A stretch of DNA of 64,000 bases, taken from the NCBI RefSeq assembly GCF_025457425.1, contig NZ_JAMXIA010000001.1:620001-684000 (forward strand), written 5' to 3'. Positions within the stretch are counted from its first letter, which is position 1, and every line of letters begins with the position of its first letter. The notes under the pieces were generated by a model, which saw only the letters and a list, made by a program, of their open reading frames with translations, was not told the origin of the DNA and did no database searches. Made by a program: the position numbers and the translations under genes. Below are positions 26,254 to 34,672 of the stretch, piece by piece. Origin of the DNA: Chryseobacterium foetidum. Lineage in GTDB: Bacteria; Bacteroidota; Bacteroidia; Flavobacteriales; Weeksellaceae.

Positions 26254-27297
26254 ATGAGAAGATTACCAATTTATTTCCTCATCGATGTTTCAGAATCGAT
26301 GGTGGGAGAACCCATAGAGCAAGTTCAGGAAGGAATTGCCACCATCATCAAAGAATTAAAAACAGATCCTTACGCTTTAGAAACGGTTTGGGTTTCCATT
26401 ATTGGCTTTGCGGGAAAAAGTAAAGTTGTCACGCCTCTTCAGGATGTCATCACTTTTTATCCTCCGAAAATTCCGATTGGTAGCGGAACTTCTTTATCTA
26501 AAGGTTTGGAAGAACTAATGAATTCCATCGACAGAGATGTTGTGAAAACCACTTACGAAAGAAAAGGCGATTGGAAACTTGTCATATTTTTATTCACAGA
26601 CGGAATTCCGACCGATGATACTTCAAAAGCAATTGAAAGATGGAATGCCGATTACCGCACGAAATCCAATTTAATTATCGTTTCAATTGGCGACAATACC
26701 AACGTGAATCTTTTAGGTAAATTATCTGAACAGGTTTTGATGTTTAACAATACCGACAGCAATTCCTATAAAGAGTTTTTCAAATGGGTGACGGCTTCTA
26801 TTAGGGCAACAAGTGAAAATATCAACAACAATAATGCGGATGGAATTAATTTAAGCAAATCAAATCCTGAATTGCTTGAGAAAATCGATTTAAGCAAAAA
26901 CTATTCTGTTCCCGATAATAATTTTGTGGTTTTGAATGGAAAATGTTCCACGAATGACAAACTGTATTTATTAAAATTTAAAAAATCACTTCAGGAATCT
27001 CGCGTTCCCGGTTTTGATACGAGATTTTATAAAATCGAAGGCGCTTACAAAATTGATGAAAATTCGTACAGAGAATATTCTGAAGGTGGTTCCAACAACA
27101 ACAAAATTTCCAGCGAAGAACTTTACGGAAATCCGAGCTGCCCATCTTGTGGAAACAGTTTTGCTTTGGCAACCTGCGTTTGTGGGGGAATTCACTGCAT
27201 CGAAGGCGACGGCGTCGCAAAATGCCCATGGTGTGGAAATGCCGGTCAATACGGTGCTGCAGAAGGTGGGTTTGACATCAACAGAACTTTAGGTTAA
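26254..27297 (+). CDS. TerY-like VWA protein 3 with C-terminal zinc ribbon
   Basis: A 347-residue protein. The N-terminal VWA domain (1-195) has a slightly changed MIDAS, IDVSESM (Asp11, Ser13, Ser15). A middle region (about 200-285) is less conserved. A cysteine-rich C-terminus near 292-330 contains CPSCGNSFALATCVCGGIHC and CPWCG, a double zinc-ribbon or TerY-C type module. The next gene starts 1 base after its stop. The cysteine-rich tail is shared in kind, not in sequence, with the kinase downstream. Confidence 0.9.
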   Translation: MRRLPIYFLIDVSESMVGEPIEQVQEGIATIIKELKTDPYALETVWVSIIGFAGKSKVVTPLQDVITFYPPKIPIGSGTSLSKGLEELMNSIDRDVVKTTYERKGDWKLVIFLFTDGIPTDDTSKAIERWNADYRTKSNLIIVSIGDNTNVNLLGKLSEQVLMFNNTDSNSYKEFFKWVTASIRATSENINNNNADGINLSKSNPELLEKIDLSKNYSVPDNNFVVLNGKCSTNDKLYLLKFKKSLQESRVPGFDTRFYKIEGAYKIDENSYREYSEGGSNNNKISSEELYGNPSCPSCGNSFALATCVCGGIHCIEGDGVAKCPWCGNAGQYGAAEGGFDINRTLG

Positions 27298-27298
27298 T

Positions 27299-28756
27299 AT
27301 GAAAAGTTTATTGCAGGACGTCTTAAAAGAAAATCAAATCGATAGCAGCAAAATAGTGGACATCACTGTTGAAAAGCTTACCGATAATGCAAAGATCTAC
27401 GAATTATCGAAAACCATCAAAGACCTGAAGTCACAAATATTACAAATTTTCACAATGCACAAAGACAGAGAAGAATTTAGGGAAAGTTACATCACGATTC
27501 CGAATGCCAATGTTAAAAAGGAATATAATTTCAAATTCGACCTTTCAAAACATCCTTCGATTGTCATTAAAGAAATTAAAAATCTTGATGGCGTGGGATT
27601 GCAGTTTGATGCAGAGAAAAGTTGTATTCATGGTACTCCGGCCAATGCCAACACGATAGAAATTCAGATTGTTTTCTTCAATAAAAATGATGAAAATTTG
27701 CAGGAAGACATCAAAACAATTCCGTTTATCGTCAATGCAGATCCGAAAGATTTGTGGCTCAACAAACCGAGTCCGAAAGACAGCAGATTTCCGAAAGAAG
27801 ATCAGGCGACTTTTAAATCTACATTTTTAGACAAAAAAATTGTGGTGGCTTCTAAAAGAGGGAGATCTCATGCTCATGAAGGCACTTTCAGGGATGATGA
27901 TTTTCTGGTTAAAGATTTACCCGGTGATTGGGCAATTGTTGCGGTGGCAGATGGCGCAGGTTCAGCAAGATTTGCGCGTGCGGGATCTCAGTTTGCCACA
28001 GATTTTATTGTGAAAAATTTTGACGATGAATCTCTTTTAAATAAATTATCAGATGCTGTCACTGTCTATTTTTCTAACGAAACCAAGGAAAACTTAAATG
28101 AAGAAAATGAAATAATTAATGAAGATTCAAATAATTCTGAAAATTCTTTAAATTCAAATTCTGCAGGCGATGAAAAAATAAAAAGCAAAAGTTTTATCAT
28201 CAACTCCCTTTATCACAACGTGAAAAATCTTCACAGCGGGCTTTCGCAGATGGCAACTGAAGAAGGTGCGACATTAAAAGATTTTCATACTACCTTGATT
28301 TTTACTTTGGTGAAAAAGTTTGATTTTGGATATGTGATTTTAAGTTTTGGCGTTGGTGACTGCCCTGTCAATGTTTTAAACAGAGAAAATTCAGAGGTAA
28401 AACTTCTCAACTTTCTGGATGTCGGCGAGAGCAGCGGAGCGACCCGTTTCATTACAATGCCTGAAATCTTTGGTAAACCTGATATGGCTGAACGGTTTAA
28501 AATCAACTGTTTTGAAGATTTTTCCAAATTATTTCTGATGACAGACGGCATTTACGATCCCAAGTTTGTAGTAGAAAGCAAACTGGAAAATCTGGAAACC
28601 TGGAAGAACTTTTTAAGAGATTTAAATGGCGAAAATGAAGACAAGACAAAAGTAGATTTCGTGGAAGATTCAGATATTGAAAATCAACTGTCTGCGTGGA
28701 TGGATTTTTGGAGTAAAGGCAATCATGACGACAGAACTTTGGCTGTAATTTATTAA
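27299..28756 (+). CDS. PP2C-family protein phosphatase with N-terminal Ig-like domain
   Basis: A 485-residue protein. The C-terminal PP2C domain (about 178-485) shows VVASKRGRSHAHEGTFRDDDF, VAVADGAGSARFARAGSQ (Asp218-Gly219), SFGVGDCPVNVL, LMTDGIYDPKF and HDDRTLAVIY. These are the metal-binding motifs of Ser/Thr phosphatases. A low-complexity Asn/Glu/Ser insert (about 258-300) interrupts the domain. Residues about 65-146 look like a cadherin-like or He_PIG-type fold (LQFDAEKSCIHGTPANANTI). It is the P member of the predicted TerY-phosphatase-kinase triad and should dephosphorylate operon or stress targets. Confidence 0.9.
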   Translation: MKSLLQDVLKENQIDSSKIVDITVEKLTDNAKIYELSKTIKDLKSQILQIFTMHKDREEFRESYITIPNANVKKEYNFKFDLSKHPSIVIKEIKNLDGVGLQFDAEKSCIHGTPANANTIEIQIVFFNKNDENLQEDIKTIPFIVNADPKDLWLNKPSPKDSRFPKEDQATFKSTFLDKKIVVASKRGRSHAHEGTFRDDDFLVKDLPGDWAIVAVADGAGSARFARAGSQFATDFIVKNFDDESLLNKLSDAVTVYFSNETKENLNEENEIINEDSNNSENSLNSNSAGDEKIKSKSFIINSLYHNVKNLHSGLSQMATEEGATLKDFHTTLIFTLVKKFDFGYVILSFGVGDCPVNVLNRENSEVKLLNFLDVGESSGATRFITMPEIFGKPDMAERFKINCFEDFSKLFLMTDGIYDPKFVVESKLENLETWKNFLRDLNGENEDKTKVDFVEDSDIENQLSAWMDFWSKGNHDDRTLAVIY

Positions 28757-28760
28757 GAAT

Positions 28761-30272
28761 ATGAGTGTAGTAAAGGTAAAATCAATCATAGATTCCACAA
28801 AAACATACGAGTATGTAGATGATGGAAATCCGAAAAAAGGCGGTGTAAAAGATGTTTATTTTTCGCCTGACAGAAAATATGTTGTGGCTTTTTTCCGCGA
28901 TCCGCTTGACTTTAATCAAAAAGACAGAATCAAAAGAATTGTTTCACTTTATCTTGAAAATATTAAAAAAGGAAACAGTGCGGATTATTTTTTAGATGAA
29001 ATTTTCAGATGGCCTTACGATGCGGTAGAACTAAACGGCAAAACAGGTGTGATTGTTCCTATTTATAATTCCAAATTTTTCTTTAAAAAAGGTTACAAAT
29101 CCAACGAACTCATCAAAGGTGGCGAAAAAGTGGGCAAATGGTTTACCACGCCTTCTTTTAGAGACAATCAATACCCTTTGTCATTAGATAAAACCGAGCT
29201 CGGGGATTGGTTGAGTTACTTCCAGATTGCCATCAACATTTCACGAGGCGTGAAAAAAATGCACCAGATGGGTTTGGCGCATTCTGATTTATCCTACAAC
29301 AACGTTTTGGTAGATCCCGTCACAAAATCTGCTGCAATCATCGACATTGACGGATTGGTTGTACCTGGATTATTCCCACCTGAAGTAATTGGAACTGCCG
29401 ATTTTATCGCTCCTGAAGTTTTAAAAACAAAACATTTAAAATTACAGGATCCTGGCAGAATTCTACCTAATCAAAAAACAGATTTACATGCTTTAGCCAT
29501 TCTTATTTACATGTATTTGCTCCGAAGACATCCCCTGCGTGGCGGAAAAATCTGGGATTTAGAATCTGAAAAAGATGAAGTTTTGTCGATGGGAGAAAAA
29601 GCTTTGTTTGTAGAACATCCTACAGATGACACCAACCGCGTGAAAGCAGATCATTTAAAAGTCTGGAATAAGTTTTGGGGTGATCCGTCTAGAATTCCTT
29701 ACACTGTAACTGGTCCTTACCTGAGCGAATTATTTAAAAAAGCCTTTATCGACGGACTTCACAATCCTATACTTCGCCCAATTGCCAATGAATGGGAAAC
29801 AGCTCTTTTGAAAACCGTTGATTTAATACAGCCGTGCAGCAACCCCAACTGTGACGAAAAATGGTATGTTTTCGACAATACATCAAAACCAAAATGCCCA
29901 TTTTGTGGAACGCCTCACAAAGGAACTTTACCCGTTGTAGATTTATATTATAAATTCAAAGACGATGTCTGGAAACCTGAAAACCACCGATTGATGGTGT
30001 ATCACAATCAGTATCTCTTTAAATGGCATGTGTCCAAAAAAGTGATTCGAAATGAAAGTCTGACAGCAATTGACAAAAAACCTGTTGGATATTTCACATT
30101 TTACCAAAATAAATGGGTGCTTGTAAACCAAAGTCTGACAGCATTGAAAGATATTACAGAAGACAAATTGATTCCCGTAAATTCTATGGTTGAGCTCACA
30201 GACGGTAAAAAAATCATGCTTTCTGATGAAGAAGGTGGCCGCCTGATGTATATAACTTTGACGAATACATAA
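28761..30272 (+). CDS. Ter-associated Ser/Thr protein kinase with zinc ribbon
   Basis: A 503-residue kinase-like protein. The catalytic loop is HSDLSYNNVLV (His174-Ser-Asp176, Asn181) in place of canonical HRD. The metal-binding motif is DIDG (195-198) instead of DFG, and APEV follows. These variants are usual in bacterial lipopolysaccharide-kinase-like and Ter-associated kinases, so activity is plausible. A zinc ribbon with CSNPNC and CPFCG (about 357-380) leads to a beta-rich C-terminal domain ending LMYITLTNT. It is the last gene of the operon and starts 4 bases after the phosphatase; a terminator follows. Confidence 0.9.
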   Translation: MSVVKVKSIIDSTKTYEYVDDGNPKKGGVKDVYFSPDRKYVVAFFRDPLDFNQKDRIKRIVSLYLENIKKGNSADYFLDEIFRWPYDAVELNGKTGVIVPIYNSKFFFKKGYKSNELIKGGEKVGKWFTTPSFRDNQYPLSLDKTELGDWLSYFQIAINISRGVKKMHQMGLAHSDLSYNNVLVDPVTKSAAIIDIDGLVVPGLFPPEVIGTADFIAPEVLKTKHLKLQDPGRILPNQKTDLHALAILIYMYLLRRHPLRGGKIWDLESEKDEVLSMGEKALFVEHPTDDTNRVKADHLKVWNKFWGDPSRIPYTVTGPYLSELFKKAFIDGLHNPILRPIANEWETALLKTVDLIQPCSNPNCDEKWYVFDNTSKPKCPFCGTPHKGTLPVVDLYYKFKDDVWKPENHRLMVYHNQYLFKWHVSKKVIRNESLTAIDKKPVGYFTFYQNKWVLVNQSLTALKDITEDKLIPVNSMVELTDGKKIMLSDEEGGRLMYITLTNT

Positions 30273-30301
30273 TTTTAGCTGGCTTTCTGTTTAAAAAAAT
30301 T

Positions 30302-30331
30302 ATGTTTGTCATAAAAGGCAAACATTTTTTA
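30302..30331 (+). terminator. Intrinsic terminator of the Ter operon
   Basis: TGTTTGTC (30303-30310) pairs with GGCAAACA, with loop ATAAAA, followed by a T run. It lies 30 bases after the kinase stop. Confidence 0.65.
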
Positions 30332-30670
30332 TCTAAAACCATGATTACCAAGACAAAATTTCAATAAAAATACAGCAAAATATAAATCTAAATCCGAAAT
30401 GAAGGAAAATTTCTGAAAATAAGGATTCACGTCAAAGATTGTCATTTAAAAATATTTATTTTGCATAGATGATCAATTTAAGTTATGAAATGATAATCTG
30501 CATAAATAATGTAAATATTTAACTTACAATTCAAATTTATAGATTTATTTTTACTTATTTTTGAAAAACCAAAATTACTTATTATTATTAGAATATTAAA
30601 AAAAACAAACACTATAATCAGATTGAAAGAGTGTATAAATTGATTTGATAACCCTGATAACCACGACTCT
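30332..30670. other. AT-rich gap without a recognisable gene
   Basis: No ORF with coding character, tRNA or clear repeat was seen. It must hold the promoter for the divergent TerD-like gene at 30671, but no good TAnnTTTG match was identified. Confidence 0.5.
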
Positions 30671-31321
30671 ATGACTCCACTTTTACTAAAAAATGAAACG
30701 CTGGACCTCTGCAAGGATTTTAAAACTCCGCTGACAAACTTTTCAATTGCAGTAGATTGGGCATCCGTAAAGTCTCCTGTACGCAACTTTTTAGGATTTA
30801 AGACAAAAAGAATTTCTGACCATATTGATCTTGGGCTTACATGCGTATTGTTTGATAAACAGAATAAAATGATCGATCTCGTTTGTTCATCAAGATTTAA
30901 CAGCTGGCTGATTAAAAACAGCTTTCCGTTAGGAAAAAGCATATCCCGGGATAAGGCTTTTAGACATTTTGACAACAAATCGACAGTAGATATTCTTTAC
31001 AAGCAAGTAATATCCGTAGATTTGCTGAATGTCAACAGCGAAACTGACCACATTTTCTTTTATTTAAGTTTTGATCTCAGAAAAAATAAATCTCCTGACT
31101 TTTCTGCGGTAGATTCATTAAAACTTATTACTCTTGAAACTGTCTCACCAGATCGGGTGATTTCTGAATATGCCATTTCCACACAAAATACCCGCAGCAA
31201 AAACGAGGGCATCCTCATACTTGCCAGAGTTTACCGCGAAGATGAAGGCTGGAAATTTGCTACCGAAGGAAAATCGATTACTGAAAGTGGTTTCATTAGA
31301 TTTACGAAAGGTATTCAGTAA
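30671..31321 (+). CDS. Divergent TerD-like protein
   Basis: A 216-residue protein with a TerD-like outline: an early FSIAVDWASV strand, DHIDLGLTCVLFDKQNKM at the position of the DLDASAF motif, a central SVDLLNVNSETDHIFF, and a C-terminal LARVYREDEGWKFATEGKS. Most acidic residues of the Ca sites are missing (DLGLTCVLF against DLDASAFLL). It may therefore not bind calcium, or may bind a different ligand. It is separated from the Ter operon by a terminator and a 398-base gap but is probably functionally related. TerX/TerZ-like naming is possible. Confidence 0.75.
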   Translation: MTPLLLKNETLDLCKDFKTPLTNFSIAVDWASVKSPVRNFLGFKTKRISDHIDLGLTCVLFDKQNKMIDLVCSSRFNSWLIKNSFPLGKSISRDKAFRHFDNKSTVDILYKQVISVDLLNVNSETDHIFFYLSFDLRKNKSPDFSAVDSLKLITLETVSPDRVISEYAISTQNTRSKNEGILILARVYREDEGWKFATEGKSITESGFIRFTKGIQ

Positions 31322-31619
31322 ACAGTACTCAAAAAGATCGCAAAGATTAGGAAAATTCTATCATGCTGAGAATCTTAAATTTTGGGTTCATATACAATAA
31401 AATGAAAAAAAGTATGAAATATTTTTTTCATCTAAATTGATGGAAATCAGAAAAAGCTAAAGAATTTATGAAAAATAAATAATTGATAACCAATTATTTA
31501 AACTATTAATATTTTTTTCTAAAAATCGGTCAGCTTTATAATAAATGAATAATTTAATAAAAAATTAGAAAAAACAGGTAAACTGCGGTATCACGTAAAA
31601 AACTTCCAAAAAGCCTGAT
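31322..31619. other. AT-rich gap without a recognisable gene
   Basis: No coding, RNA or repeat signal was recognised in this stretch. A candidate small RNA follows at 31620-31730. Confidence 0.4.
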
Positions 31620-31730
31620 TATCTTTGCAGAAGTAGATTTCTTCGGAATCTGAAAACACAATAACAGATATATTTTAGAAGAAACACAGGTGATGAAAAA
31701 ATTCCGGCTCAATGCGGGCCGGAATTTTTA
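31620..31730 (+). ncRNA. Candidate small RNA or leader with its own promoter and terminator
   Basis: TATCTTTG at 31620-31627 is an exact -7 box. About 100 bases later a strong intrinsic terminator stands at 31697-31730. The transcript between has two mutually exclusive hairpins: AGATTTC-TTC-GGAATCT (7 bp) and ATCTG-N12-CAGAT, which share the AATCT segment. No -33 box is clear and no known RNA family was recognised. It could be a trans-acting sRNA or an attenuator for the 72-residue gene at 31743. Confidence 0.45.
31697..31730 (+). terminator. Strong intrinsic terminator 13 bases before a small gene
   Basis: AAAAATTCCGGC pairs with GCCGGAATTTTT around a loop TCAATGCGG, with 12 bp of stem and a T tail. 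Its place directly upstream of a start codon, rather than after a gene, is unusual. Confidence 0.8.
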
Positions 31731-31742
31731 TGTTCTGATATT

Positions 31743-31961
31743 ATGAAAAATATACTTTTAGTTACCTTGGTTGCCATTTTGAATCTGAATGGATCAACAC
31801 TCAAAAAATCTGATGTTTATCTTTGTGACAGTCCGGATGGAAAGAAATACCATTACACCAAAAACTGCCGTGGATTGTCTAACTGCAAGCATGAAATCAT
31901 TAAAGTTAGTCTTAAAAAAGCACAGACTTTAGGGAAAACACTTTGTGGTTGGGAAGATTAA
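31743..31961 (+). CDS. Small cysteine-rich secreted or membrane protein
   Basis: A 72-residue protein with an N-terminal hydrophobic stretch (about 3-18) typical of a signal peptide. The remainder, YLCDSPDGKKYHYTKNCRGLSNCKHEIIKVSLKKAQTLGKTLCGWE, has four cysteines in a conserved-looking C-x(n)-YH-x4-CRGLxxC pattern. The pattern resembles the small Ada-like metal-binding motif seen in short Bacteroidota proteins. The function is unknown. It is converging with hisS, with only 3 bases between stops. Confidence 0.7.
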   Translation: MKNILLVTLVAILNLNGSTLKKSDVYLCDSPDGKKYHYTKNCRGLSNCKHEIIKVSLKKAQTLGKTLCGWED

Positions 31962-31964
31962 AAT

Positions 31965-33332
31965 CTAACCTAAAAACTCTTCCAGAGAAACTGTTTTCTG
32001 TTCTCCTGCTTTAAGATTTTTAAAAGTTACATTACCATTTTTAATTTCTTCTTCGCCTAAGAAAACAAGATTTTTAATTCCTTTTTTCTCAGCGTAAGTG
32101 AACTGCTTGTTGATCTTTGCACTTTCAGGATAAAGCTCTGCAGAAATACCTTTTTGTCTTAACTGAATAATCAATTTTAAAGCTTCAATCGTTTCTTCAC
32201 CTCCAAAGTTTGCGAAGAGATATTCTACGTTGGAAGTGGCATCTTCAGGGAAAAGATTTAACTCTTCCATTACCAGATAAATTCTGTCCAAGCCAAAAGA
32301 AATACCGATTCCCGGCACATTTTTTACGCCAAAAACTTCTGTAAGATTGTCATATCTACCTCCTCCACCGATCGATCCCATTTGCGCTTCGTCGGCTTTC
32401 ACCTCAAAAATTGCTCCGGTGTAATAATCTAATCCTCGTGCTAAAGTAATGTCAAATACTAAATTCTGAATATCAACCCCTACATTTAAAGATTGGGTAA
32501 TGACAAATTCTAATTCCTCAACACCTTTCAAACCAATTTCGTTTCCTGCAAATTTTTCTTTTAACTGAAGAAGATTTTCCAGAGCATCATTTGACTGTGT
32601 GAAAAGGAAATCAAGTTTATCGATTGATTCCTGAGAAATATTTCTTTCTAAAAGTTCCTTCACTACTCCATCTTTGCCGATTTTATCAAGCTTGTCGAGA
32701 GCGACAGTAAAATCAATGAGTTTGTCTGTAATTCCGGCGTATTCTGCCAAACCGGAAAGGATTTTTCGGTTGTTGATATGAATGGTCACTGAAACTTTTA
32801 ATTCAGCAAAAGATTTTAAATACAGCTGAACCAGCTCCACTTCCTGCCAAAGGCTTTCGCTTCCTACGACATCCGCATCGCACTGGTAAAACTCTCTGAA
32901 TCTTCCTTTCTGTGGGCGGTCTGCTCTCCAAACCGGCTGAATTTGATAACGTTTGTAAGGGAAAGTAAGTTTCCCGTGGTTCATGGCTACAAATCTTGCG
33001 AAAGGAACTGTAAGGTCATAGCGTAGAGCTTTGTCAGTGATATTTTCAGAACTGAAAGGTTTGTCTAAAGCTTTCTGAAAATCATTCATCATCTGAGTTT
33101 TTTTCTCATCTTTAGCTTCATTGATGCTCGAATTTAAAATCTTAAAAATCAAACGGTCACCTTCCTCTCCATACTTTCCAGTTAAAGTTGAAAGATTCTC
33201 AAAGCTTGGTGTTTCCAGAGGCTGAAAACCAAAAAGTTCAAAATTTTTCTGTAGTATATTGATGATGTATTTTCTTCTTGAAACTTCCAGTGAGGTAAAA
33301 TCTCTTGTTCCTTTTGCTAAGCTTGGCTTCAT
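31965..33332 (-). CDS. hisS: Histidyl-tRNA synthetase
   Basis: Charges tRNA-His. The start is ATG 33332 ([20 protein letters not shown]), giving 455 residues; the upstream in-frame stretch is intergenic. Class II motifs are visible: [34 protein letters not shown] and the His-specific [14 protein letters not shown] and [25 protein letters not shown]. The C-terminal anticodon-binding domain is present. It lies downstream of ssb and the HRDC gene on the same strand, 141 bases away. Confidence 0.96.
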   Translation of the reverse strand: MKPSLAKGTRDFTSLEVSRRKYIINILQKNFELFGFQPLETPSFENLSTLTGKYGEEGDRLIFKILNSSINEAKDEKKTQMMNDFQKALDKPFSSENITDKALRYDLTVPFARFVAMNHGKLTFPYKRYQIQPVWRADRPQKGRFREFYQCDADVVGSESLWQEVELVQLYLKSFAELKVSVTIHINNRKILSGLAEYAGITDKLIDFTVALDKLDKIGKDGVVKELLERNISQESIDKLDFLFTQSNDALENLLQLKEKFAGNEIGLKGVEELEFVITQSLNVGVDIQNLVFDITLARGLDYYTGAIFEVKADEAQMGSIGGGGRYDNLTEVFGVKNVPGIGISFGLDRIYLVMEELNLFPEDATSNVEYLFANFGGEETIEALKLIIQLRQKGISAELYPESAKINKQFTYAEKKGIKNLVFLGEEEIKNGNVTFKNLKAGEQKTVSLEEFLG

Positions 33333-33473
33333 TAGTATGAATGATAATTGATGGTTGATAAATGATATTCTCTGCAAAAATAAGGAATTGAAAGGACTTT
33401 TAAATGCATAAAAAGCCACAGAACATTTCCGTGGCTTTCTCACAAATTTATTTTCATCATTTAATTTTCAGAA

Positions 33474-33926
33474 TCACACGCTTTCCAGAATTTCTATGAT
33501 TTCTTCGCCGTAATTTTCTATCTTATGTTTTCCGAAACCTTTAATATCTAGGAGTTCCTGCTTCTTTGAAGGCTTGTATTTGGCTACGGAAGTCAATTCT
33601 TTATTGGTTGCAATAAAATAGGTAGGAAGATTCTGTTCTCTTGCCTTTTCTGACCGCCACAATTTCAGCGCTTCAAAAATTTTGATTTCACTTTCGGTTA
33701 AGACATCGTCATCAGCAGAATATTTTTCAGACTTTGTTTCTTTTACAAAGTTGGCAGTTTCGGGAAACCTTCTGTAGTAAAGGATTACAGACCACGACTG
33801 ATCTTCATTCACAAAAGCCGTTTCAAACTTTACAACCTCATTTTCGACAAGAAAATGATCTACTTTCTGCTGATCTCCCATGAGAAACTCTTCAGCAATT
33901 CTCACTTTAAAAACTTTAATATGCAT
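33474..33926 (-). CDS. HRDC-domain protein
   Basis: A 150-residue protein. The C-terminal half (about 75-150) is an HRDC nucleic-acid-binding helix bundle: EALKLWRSEKAREQNLPTYFIATNKELTSVAK and LLDIKGFGKHKIENYGEEII. The N-terminal part (1-70) is a beta-rich strand region I do not recognise. It follows ssb after 17 bases on the same strand, suggesting a DNA-repair or replication link. Stand-alone HRDC proteins of this size occur in Bacteroidota, with no defined function that I know. Confidence 0.8.
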   Translation of the reverse strand: MHIKVFKVRIAEEFLMGDQQKVDHFLVENEVVKFETAFVNEDQSWSVILYYRRFPETANFVKETKSEKYSADDDVLTESEIKIFEALKLWRSEKAREQNLPTYFIATNKELTSVAKYKPSKKQELLDIKGFGKHKIENYGEEIIEILESV

Positions 33927-33943
33927 GGCTGAAATTTTTAAAA

Positions 33944-34279
33944 TTAACCCTGTCTGTGGCCAAGAAGCACCAGTTCATCCACTCTTATTTCTGTGATGAA
34001 CCTTTTGTTTCCATCTTTGTCGTCATACGATTTGTAGACAATTTTTCCTTCCACGGAAATCTCTTTTCCTTTCTGTACATATTTCTCCATGATGTCGGCG
34101 AGTTTTCCGTTGGCAACGAGATTGTGCCATTGTGTTTCTTCAACCTTCTCACCTTTTGCATTGGTGTAATAATCGTTGGTAGCAAGCGATACTTTTGCAA
34201 TTTTACCATTTTCGAAGTTTACGATTTCAACTTCTTTTCCTGTGTAACCGATTAATGTTACTCGATTTCTTAGTGACAT
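33944..34279 (-). CDS. ssb: Single-stranded DNA-binding protein, short form
   Basis: An OB-fold SSB of 111 residues: MSLRNRVTLIGYTGKEVEIV, ETQWHNLVANGKLADIMEKYVQKGKEISVEGKIVYKSY and ITEIRVDELVLLG. The acidic C-terminal tail that recruits replication proteins in E. coli SSB is missing, since the chain ends at HRQG. It may be a second, specialised SSB. It is the first gene of an ssb-HRDC pair with hisS beyond. Confidence 0.88.
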   Translation of the reverse strand: MSLRNRVTLIGYTGKEVEIVNFENGKIAKVSLATNDYYTNAKGEKVEETQWHNLVANGKLADIMEKYVQKGKEISVEGKIVYKSYDDKDGNKRFITEIRVDELVLLGHRQG

Positions 34280-34672
34280 AATTTTGTATTTTTATTTGAT
34301 TAATTATTCAGATAAGAGAGCTTCACTTTGTTTTCTCAAATCTCTGTTGCAAAGATTCATCAGGTTTGGAAAATTAGTCGGTTGTAAACTATTTAAATTC
34401 GTTTGTAGTCGTTTGAAAACGAATAAATTGATGGAAATCATTGTTTTATACAATTAAATAATTTATGTAATTTTTTGATTGATTGTGTAATTTTGAACGT
34501 TAGCCGTAATTATATAACATAAGCACATAAAAGTACATGCTTAGGTTTTTCGAAGAAATCTTATTATAATAAACAAGTTCAGCAAAAAATTGACTTTATT
34601 CAGCAATTTTCAATAGATTAGAAACATCTCACATATTACTAAAATGCAATCAACAAGGTCAAAATTGAAACT
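34280..34672. promoter_or_regulatory. Divergent gap with an inverted repeat
   Basis: This 393-base gap contains no coding sequence. It carries the inverted repeat ATTCGTTT...AAACGAAT (34398-34425) with an inner GTCGTTTGAAAACGA element. A related TCGTTTACAAACGGA occurs at 39400-39415. It may be an operator for ssb or the secreted gene at 34673. Promoter boxes here are unclear. Confidence 0.35.

Noticed and set aside
23709-30272. Calling the operon tellurite resistance
   Set aside because: The Ter name is historical. TerC and other tellurite-related genes are not present, and the kinase/phosphatase/VWA set points to general stress signalling.
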